From assembly GCA_041166085.1 (NCBI GenBank), contig JBEEFP010000044.1, positions 56,757 to 120,756 on the forward strand: DNA of 64,000 bases, written 5' to 3'. Shown here piece after piece: positions 9,401 through 18,400 of this stretch. Within the stretch, counting starts at the first letter, position 1, and every line of letters starts with the position of its first letter. A program made the translations under genes and the position numbers. The DNA comes from JBEEFP01 sp041166085. Its GTDB lineage: Bacteria > Actinomycetota > Acidimicrobiia > Acidimicrobiales > JAFATL01. The notes below the pieces were generated by a model that saw only the letters and a program-made list of their open reading frames with translations, had not been told where the DNA came from and made no database searches.

Positions 9401-12400
9401 CATCGCCGTGATCAGACCGGCGGGCCCGGTCTCCACGATCTGGACGGTCTCGACCTCGAACGTCCCCGTCGCCGCCGTCGTTCCCGACGAGACGGTGGTC
9501 CCGAGCGAGAGCCGGTTGCCGCGCGTCGCGATGATCCTGACGCTTGCGGCTTCCACGCCGGACGTCTGGCGAAAGAACGCGGCGATGTCCGACCGACCCG
9601 TACTAGCCGTTCGCCAGCCCCGGCGACGCTCCTCGACGAAGCCGCCGGGCTCGAACAGCGCCGCCACTTCGTCCCACTCGCGGGCGAGCCACAGGTCGAT
9701 GAAGCGGGTACCCGCCTGGACCGACGCATTCGTTGCATCGGGCGCGGCTGCGGACCGCTCCAGGTCTTCGAACCGGGCGATCGCCAGGTCGAGGTCCTCC
9801 GCTGCGAACAGCTCCACCTGGTCGACGAGGCCGGCCCGGATCGTCGCCACTGTCGCGAAGGCGATCTCGAAGTCTGCGCCCTCGACCGTCCTGCCCGCCA
9901 TGCGCACGCTGCCTGCCGCCGCCGTGTCCGAGAGCCGAGGCACGGCCGTGTACTGGATCGTCGCCGCTGGCGCGAGCTCCGCTCGCAGACGCGTCAACGC
10001 GAGAAAGCCCTCGGCGTCGAGCTCGCCCCAGCCGACGGGGCGGTGGTCGACGACACGGAAGCTCGGTGCCACGATCTCGGTGAGCCCAGTCGAGTCCTGC
10101 GCGTTGAGGATCTCCAGAACCTGTTGGGTACGCGCCCACGCCTCCGGGTGTTGAGCCGCCTCTCCCTCGGCGAAGCGCCGGTCCAGCTCGGCGAACGCGG
10201 CTTCGAGATCGTCATCGAAGACGACGATCGCCGTCACCAGTCCGGCCTCGTCGATGTCGATGATCTCCACGATCTCGGCCTCGAAGGCGCCGCCGTGAGC
10301 GTCCTCGCCGCGGAACAGCACGTGCACCTGTGCCAATCGTTGGCCGCGCGTCGCGACGAGTGTCGGTGTCACCGCCGTCACGCCGACCAACGATGCCGCC
10401 AGCACGCGGAGGAGCTCCGGCCCGCTGACGGTGCTTCGCAGCCCGGCGCGGCGGTCATCGGTCACCGCACCCGGCGCGAAGAGGGCGGCGAAGCCCTCGG
10501 TGTCGCCTGCCAGAAGGCGCGCCTCGATCTCGCCGCCGACATCGGCGGCGCGGTTCGGCGGAACGGCACTGTTCTGTCTCGTCAGCTCGTCGAAGCGGGC
10601 GACGGCCGAGTCCAGGTCGGCCCCGTCGAACGTCTCGATACGGGTGATGACGTTGCCGCGCACGATGGTCACGAGGACCGATGTGCGTTCGAAGGGGCCG
10701 GCGTCGCCGTACGTCCCAGCGAAGCGCCAGATGGACACGGCGCCACGCTCGGAGACCTGGGGGACGGCGACACAGGTGGCGCCGACATCCGGCGCCAGGT
10801 CGGTCAACGCCCGTGTCGACGCGACGTACTGGTCCCGTCCCCGGCGCCGGAAGCCGACATCGCCGTGCTCGACGACCTCGAGACCGGGCGCCAGCGCGCG
10901 TTCGAACCCCGCCCAATCGCGGGCGGTGAAGGCGCGGCTGGAGGCCTCGACGAGGCGCAGCGTGTCGGCGAACGGCGCCGACTCGTGCTCTCTGAAGCGA
11001 CGGTCGAGGTCGGCATAGGCCTCGTCCAGCTGGTTCAGATCGAAGGCACCGTTGTGGATGAGACGTCCCGCATCGTCGATCTCGAGCAGGAAGAGGCCGG
11101 TGAACTCGGCGCCGTCCCCCGCGCCGGTTGGTCCCGAGACGGTGACACGCGTCAGCTCCAGCCGCTCGCCCCGCGTCGCGAGGACCTCGTGACGCTGGTT
11201 CGTGACCCCGATGGAGAAGAGCGCTTCGATCCCGTTCAGCACCTCCTCCTTGCCGCGGCGGCCGGTACCGAGCATCAGCGGACGGTGGTCGTTCACGGTC
11301 GCATCGGCGGCGATCATCTCGACGAGACGGTCGCGGTCACGCGACGCGAAAGCGCGCAGGTACGCCTCACGGGCCCGCCGGCACTCGTTCGGGGGCACGA
11401 CGTCCCGCGAGCGGACCTGGGCGTCGAAGCGGGCGATCACCTGGCTCAGGCGCTCGACCGGGAACCACTCGACCCGTGTGAGCCGAGAATCTTCGAGGGT
11501 CCAGTGGCCGCCGAACACGAGCTCGACGTCGGCGCCCTCCGCACTCGTGCCCGTGAACTGCAGTACCGAGATCGCACCCCAATGACCGATACGTGGAACG
11601 GCGATGGAGCGAACGCTGATGTCAGGAGCGGCCTCGACCAGTGCCTTCGATCGCTCGAGGAAGTCGGCCCCGGTGATGGTCCCCCAGCCCAGCGGTCGTG
11701 AGTCGACCACCTCGACGTCCTCGCGGTAATACGTGGCGAGTCGGGCCCAATCCCGTCTGGCCCAGAGCACATTCGTCTCGGAGAGAAACGTGACGGTGTT
11801 GGTAAAGGGACGGGCCTCGCCGGCCGCAAAGCGCCGGTCGAGCTCTTCGTAGGCGGCGTCTGGGGCGTCCGCATCGAAATGGGTGCGGCGGCAGACGCGA
11901 CCGTCATCGTCGAGCTCGCCGAGGACCAAGGTCTCCGCCTCGAACTCACCGCCGCCGCCCGGACCGTGCCCGCGCCAGGTGAGCCGGTCGAGCGCGAGTC
12001 GTTCGCCCCGGGTGGCGACCGGTTCGACCTCGAGCGCTTCGACGGTCCTGAGCGTCTTGGCCCGGTCGGCCGGGTCGAGCTCGAAGTCGATGGTGCCCGA
12101 GCGGTGGTCCTCCTCGACGTAGTCGTCGGCGTGGAGTGCTGCGATGGCCTCGAAGTCCCCGGCGACGAGACGCTCGGCGAGGCGGACTCCGAGCTCGTGA
12201 GCGCGATTCGGTCTGAAGGTTCCGAGGCGTCCTGCCAGGGTGTCGAATCTGGCTACGGCCGCGGTCCGATCTTCGATCGGCAGGAACTCGATGCGGGCCA
12301 CGCGGTCGTGCTCGACCACCGCGACAACCCAGAAGGTGTACGCAACTGGGCCTCCGTCGGATGCGTGGCCTCGACCTTCGATGTGACCGAGCCACGTGCG

Positions 12401-15400
12401 CTGCCCGAGCCGCGGCACCTCGACCACCCGGATCCGGCCGTCGACGACAAGGTCGGGCAGTGTGCGCACGTGCTCGACGAAGCCGGCGCGCGTGAGCTGG
12501 CCCCACCCGGCGGGCCGCCGGTCGACCATCACAGCGTCCGCAGCCATGTTGGCAGCCAGGACATCCCAAGCGCGGGCGTTCCACGCGTGGAAGCCGGCCA
12601 TCGCCCGCTCGAAGAGGCCACGACACGCGGCCCCTTCACCGAGCACGTACCGGGAGTCGAGCTCCTCGAACGCGGCGTCCAGGTCGTCCGCGTCGAACAG
12701 CACCCGCCTGGCGATCAGGCCGTCTTCGTCCAGCTCGCCCAAGACCAACATCTCCACCTCGAAGGGTCCGCCGCCGTCCGGCACCGCTCCCTCCCACACG
12801 ACCCGTTCGAGCGCGAGCCGTTCGCCCCGCGTCGCAACCAGGGTCATGGGCACGGCCTCGACCCCGGCGACACTGCGCACCTGGCGACCGACGCCTACCG
12901 GTGGCGCGTCCAGGGTGCCCGAGCGACGATCTTCGAAGACGAAGGCCGGCGAGTGGAGGGCGGCGGCGCCGGCCTCGTCGTGCGCCAGGACCCGGGCTGC
13001 CATTACCAGCCCGTTCTCATGTGCCCGGTTCGGTGGGATCGTCCACGGCGTGGGCCCGCCATCGAGCTCCTCGAAGCGCCGGAGCGCAGAGGCCCGGTCA
13101 TCGCCCGCGACGAACTCTGCACGCGAGACGGCGCCGTTGGCCACGACCGCGACGACGAAGAACTCGTATTCCGCCACCCCCCCGTCGGGACCGTGGCCGC
13201 TTCCGTGGAGGAGGCCGAGCCACCGTCCAGGGGCCAGCGCGACGACCTCTCGGATCCGGACCTCGCCGTCCGGGAGGAGCTCGGCAAGGCCGCGGGTGCG
13301 CGCCACGAACTCCGTCGCGCTGATCTCGCCGTGGCCGAGCGGGCGGCGGTCGTGCACCACCGCGCCCGGCGCGAACGAGTCGAAGGTCGTCCAATCGCGC
13401 GCGCTCCACGCCGCAAATGACCGCATCATGAGCTCATGAACGTCGCCGCAGGGCGCGCCTTCGCCGGCCAGGTACCGGGCGTCGAGCTCGGCGTAGGCGG
13501 CGTCGAGGTCATGGGCGTCGAAGGTGACGGTGAGGATCTCTCGTCCGTCGGCGTCCACCTCACCCATCTCGAGGGTGTCGACCTCGATGGGCCCGCTCTC
13601 CTCGGCGACACCCCGATAGGACGCCCGGTACAGGGCGAGGTGATCGCCCCGCGTGGCGATGCACTCCATCGTCCGTGCGATCCGGGCACCGAGGGCACGC
13701 ACGTGTGCGATGACCGCGTCCTGGCCCTGCACGAGATTCCGCGTCCCAGCGCGCCGATCGTCCATGACGATCTGCTCGCTGATCGTCGCGAGCACCGCGG
13801 CCTCGTCCCCGGCCTTGCGCGCCGCTTCGTACCGCTCGAGCGTCCGCGTCTCTTCGTTCTCGAGGAGAACAGGGGCCAGGGCCGCTGCGTTCGGCTCCTG
13901 TCCGCGGACGGCAACCTCCAGGTCCTCGAGCGGGAAGAACTCGAGCCGGAGCAGCTTGCCGTCGCGCACAGCGACTCGCGTGACTCGATCGAGCTCGAAT
14001 TCCCCTCCGCCGGAGACGCTCCCGCGGCTGAGCACCCGTGCGGCCAAGCCATCCTCGCCGAGGAACGGCACATCGGCGGCCGAGAGGCGGATGTCGGGCG
14101 CCATCGACACCAGGGAACGCGCCCAGTCGACGAACCCCTGCGCATCCAGCTCGCCGAACCCGGCTGGCCTGCGATCGAGCGCGATGAAGTCCGGGTGCAG
14201 CAACCCGGCCAGCGCGTCCCACGCGCGAGTGTTGTACGCCTCGAGGAAGCCGGTGCCGACGGCCCACGTTCGTTGCAGGGGTGCGGGCAGGCTGGCGGCG
14301 AAGCGGCGGTCGAGCTCGGCGAAGGCGGCATCGAGGTCGTCGGGATCGAAGGCGCATGTTCCGCTGAACCGGCCCACGTCGTCGAGCTCCCGAATCAGGA
14401 GCGTATCGACCTCGATGCGATCGCCGTCCTCGGAGACGCCGGAGAGGACGTTGCGGCTCAGCGCCAGGTGCTCGCCTCGGACGGCGATGATCGCCCTGTC
14501 GATCCGCGTGGTCCCGAGCTCGGCCAGCTGCCTTGACGCCTCCACGTGGGCAGCCGCACCGACCCGCACGAGCTTGAACCCGGTTCGTCGGTCCTCCTGA
14601 CGGATCTCAGGCGCAACGATCGTGGTCATGCCCTCCCAATCGCGGGCGAAGAAGAACCGATCGAAGGCCTCGAACACCCGCGTGCAGGCGTTCTCGAGCA
14701 CACCATGCTCGACGGCGCGGGTCAGTTCGTCGAAGCGCGCTACGGCGGCCTGCTGTGCGTCGCCGGGGTACACCTCGTAGCGGGTGACGAGCCCGTCCTC
14801 GACCAGCATCACCGGACACCACGTGATCTCGTACGTGCCGCCGGACGTGCTCGTCCCTGGCGACTCGGCCAGGTAGACGGCGCCACGGCCGTTGACGGCG
14901 AGCACCGCGGCGGGGAGCACGGTGTAATCGCTGCTCATGTCCCACAGCGAGGTCATCAGCTGCACGTACTCCTCGCGACTTACGGTGCCCCAGCCTGCGC
15001 CACGATGGTCGACGGCAACGAACGCGCGCGAGATCAGCGGCTGCAACGCCCCTGCATTCTGCGCCGCGAGGGCGTCGAAGAACGCCTCGGTGGTCGCGCA
15101 CACCTCGCGTTGGCCCGCACCCTCACCGACGGCGTAGCGCTCCGCCATCTCCGCGACCGCAATCCGGAGATCGTCGCCGTCGAACGCGATGTTGAGCACG
15201 AGGCGGCCGTCATCGTCGCATTCGTAGAGCTGGATGACCTCCGCATCGAACGGTGTGGCCGCGCCGCCGTGCATCCGCGTGCGGACCAGTGCCAGTCGGT
15301 CGCCGCGGGTCGCGATGGGTTCGGAGTGCAGCTCCTCCACGTGCGACGCGACGAGCTCGTAGTTCGTCCGCGCCGCCTGGCCGGTGACGGCGCTACGAAG

Positions 15401-18400
15401 CCCGCGTCGCCGGTCCTCGATTCGAGCCGTCGGGCTGTAGAAGTCCGCGGGATCTGGCGTCTCCCCCCTGCGGAACATCTCGAAGCCCCGCTCCACGACG
15501 GCGAGCACCTTGTTGGTCGGCGGGGCGACGTGCGAACCGGCGGCGGTCAGCTCGTCGAAGCGCGCCAGTGCCTCGTCGGCCTGCTCAGGCGCGAACCACT
15601 CCGCCCGTTCGATGGTGCCGTCGGGACCCACGATGTTGAGGGCGAGCATCCGGAGGGCGAAGTCGGTTCCGTCCCCGCTGTGCCCCTCGACCACCGTCTC
15701 GATGAGCCCGATCTCTCGGTCCCGCTCGGCGACGAGGGCGAGGACGTCGACCATCCGCCGCCTCGTGTCGCGCACGAGGCCGACCAGGCCGGCGCTGACC
15801 TCGACCATGGTTTGTCGACCGCGGAGTGTTCCGAGCCCCGCCGGTCGGCGGTCCACGACGATGACGTCCTCCGCCATCATGTCGCCGTTGCCGCCGAGGG
15901 CACTGTCCAGTCGACGAACGATCTCGGCGGTCCGCGCGAGCGGCTTTCGTCGGGTACTCGGCGCCTCCTCCTCGGCGTAAAGCTCGATGACGCGCGCGAG
16001 GGCGAGGTGCAGCTCGTCCGCGGCGTAGCGCTCGCTGCGCACCAGCAGGCCGCGCTCGTCGATGCGCTGGACGCGCAGGTCCTCGACCTCCGACGCGCCA
16101 GCGAGTTGGTCGTCCATGCGCCTATGCGTCCGAACCAGGCCGTGACGATCGCCGATGGCAGCGAGCGGTTCCACGCGTGGCTCGACGTCCTCGCGAGGCG
16201 GCCGATCCAGCTGATGGATGTGGTCGACGACGACGAGGTCGGCGGAGAACAGGGCCCGATACGCCGTCTGATCGCCGCGTGCGAGGGAGGCGCGGGCGCG
16301 TTCCCACCACCGCGTCATGGCCGTCTCGGGGATGCGGCGGACGCGACGTGCTGCTGCGGGAGCGGCCGGTGCCGTTCCTCTCTTCGGTCCGACGAGCAGG
16401 GCTGCCCGCTGGGCGAGGACGGTCGCGCCCTTCCGTTCGTAGAGCTCGGCCGCTCTGGTTGCTTCGGTCGCCCCTTCCTCGTTGCGCCCAGCCAGCTGGA
16501 GGACGGTGGCGAGGGCGAGGTGCGTGTCGGCTTGATCGAGCAGCGCGTCAGTGGGTTCCGCGAGGGCGACGGCGGCTCGCGCCAGCGCCAGTGCCTCGTC
16601 GACGGCGCCTCGACGGGCCAGGGCCTCTGCCCGGACGGCACGCCAGGCGATGGCCGTCTTCATGTCGGCGCCACCCAGTCGTTCGCTCTCGACCGTGAGT
16701 GCCTCGGCCTCCTCCACTCGTCCCTGGGCAAGGAGCGCCCGCCCGAGGAGAGCGGCAGCCTGACCGGCGTCGGCGCCGACGCCGAGCTCGACGAAGCCGT
16801 CATGGGCGGCGCGCAGCTCCCGCTCGGCCGCGACGGGATCGTCGGCGAACAGCTCCACCAGGCCCGCGAACATCTCTGTCGACAGGAGGCCGTGACGGTG
16901 CCCCAGCTCCTCGAGCGAAGACCGGGCGGATGCCAGCATCCGTCGCGCTGCGTCGGTACGCCCTCGGAGTGACTCGAGCACGGCCTGGCAGCGGAGCGAT
17001 GTCGCCTCGACGGTGGTGGCGCTGGTCGTGATGCGCAGCACCCGCACCACGTCGAGGCAGCGTCCGCTGGCACGGGCGATGGGGCTCGGTCCCCACAGCG
17101 CGGCAAGCGGGGCCCCTGCGAGGACGGCGGTCGCGCGGCGTGTGTCGCCGGCCTCGCGGGCTGCCGCGAGGGCCCGGTCGAGGGCGACCTCGCAGTCGCC
17201 GACGTGACCCAGTCGGGCGAGCACGGCCGCGTGCACGGCGTGCGCCTTGGCCGCGCCGGCAGCGTCGGCCAGCTTGCTCAGCTGCGCGGCGGCGTCCTGC
17301 ACGGCGCTGGCCGCCTCGACGAGGTGCTCGGGATCCGTGAGGCTCGTCAACTGCGCGGAGAAGCAGCCGGCCCAGGCTCGGAGCCGCGGCGATCCGGTTG
17401 CGAGCTCCTGCAGCTCGGCGAGGGCATCGGCGCCGTCGGCCAGCGCGCCCGTTGCAATGAGCGCCTCGCAACGGTCGATGAGCAGACCAGGCCGCTCGGG
17501 GTCAGTGCCGTCGGCTCGTGCCAGGGCACGGCCCAGGAGCCCCGCTGCCGCCGGTAGGTCGTCGCGGTCGAGGGCCCGTCGTCCTGCGGCGGCCAACCGC
17601 GTCGCCGCCTCGCGGCCGAGCAGTGCCGTGCGGTCGTCGAACACGCCGAGCTCGGCTCGATACTGATGCGCGTGCTCGAGGTGGTAGCCGAGGATCTCGT
17701 CGTCCGCCTCGCCACCGATCCCCGCCTTGGCCTCGAGCCAGCGGGCGTAGCGCTCGTGGAGATCGGCCCGGACCTCCTTGAGCAGGCGCCGGTAGGCCGC
17801 ATCGCGCAGCAGCACGTGGTGGAACCGCAGCACGGGCTCATCGATCCAGTACGTGCCCTCGGGCTCGACCATCTCCTTCTGGCGCAGACGCTCCAGAACC
17901 GTGCCCAACTGAGCGCGCAGGTGCGGAGGGAGCAACTCGGCCACCGCGCCGCGGTAGAACTCGCGCCCCACGACCGCTGCGCACTCGAGGACGGTGCGTT
18001 CGTCGACGGGGAGTCGCTCGACGCGGGCGGCCATGAGCGACTGGATCGTCGGCGGGACGGTGATGGCGTCCACCTCGATGGTGGATCGCCACCCCTCCCC
18101 ATGGCGACGGAGCACGCCGTCGTCCACGAGCATGCGCACCAGCTCACGCACGAACAGCGGGTTCCCTTCGCTGCCGACGAGCACCCGCCTCACGAGCGCG
18201 GGTGGGAGGTCGTCGGTCTCGAGCAGATCGCAGGCCAGCCGCTCCGTCTCCGCCGGGTCGAGGCCCTCGAGCACGGTGACGAGGGTGGCCCGGCCACCGG
18301 TCTCGACGAGCGCAGGCCGGATCTCTCGCAGCTCGGGACGGGCCAGGGCCACCAGCAGTAGCGGTGCCGCTCGCGTCCATTCCACCAGGTGCTCGACCAA

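Noticed and set aside
6434..16340. The 412-base periodicity as a DNA tandem repeat or CRISPR-like array
   Set aside because: The units are too diverged at DNA level and lie in one reading frame; the repeat exists at protein level.
14546..16972. An 808-codon plus-strand frame, and several 300-500-codon ones, opposite the giant gene
   Set aside because: These are antisense shadows of the repeat array. Their sequences show no domain and the minus strand carries consistent repeat motifs.
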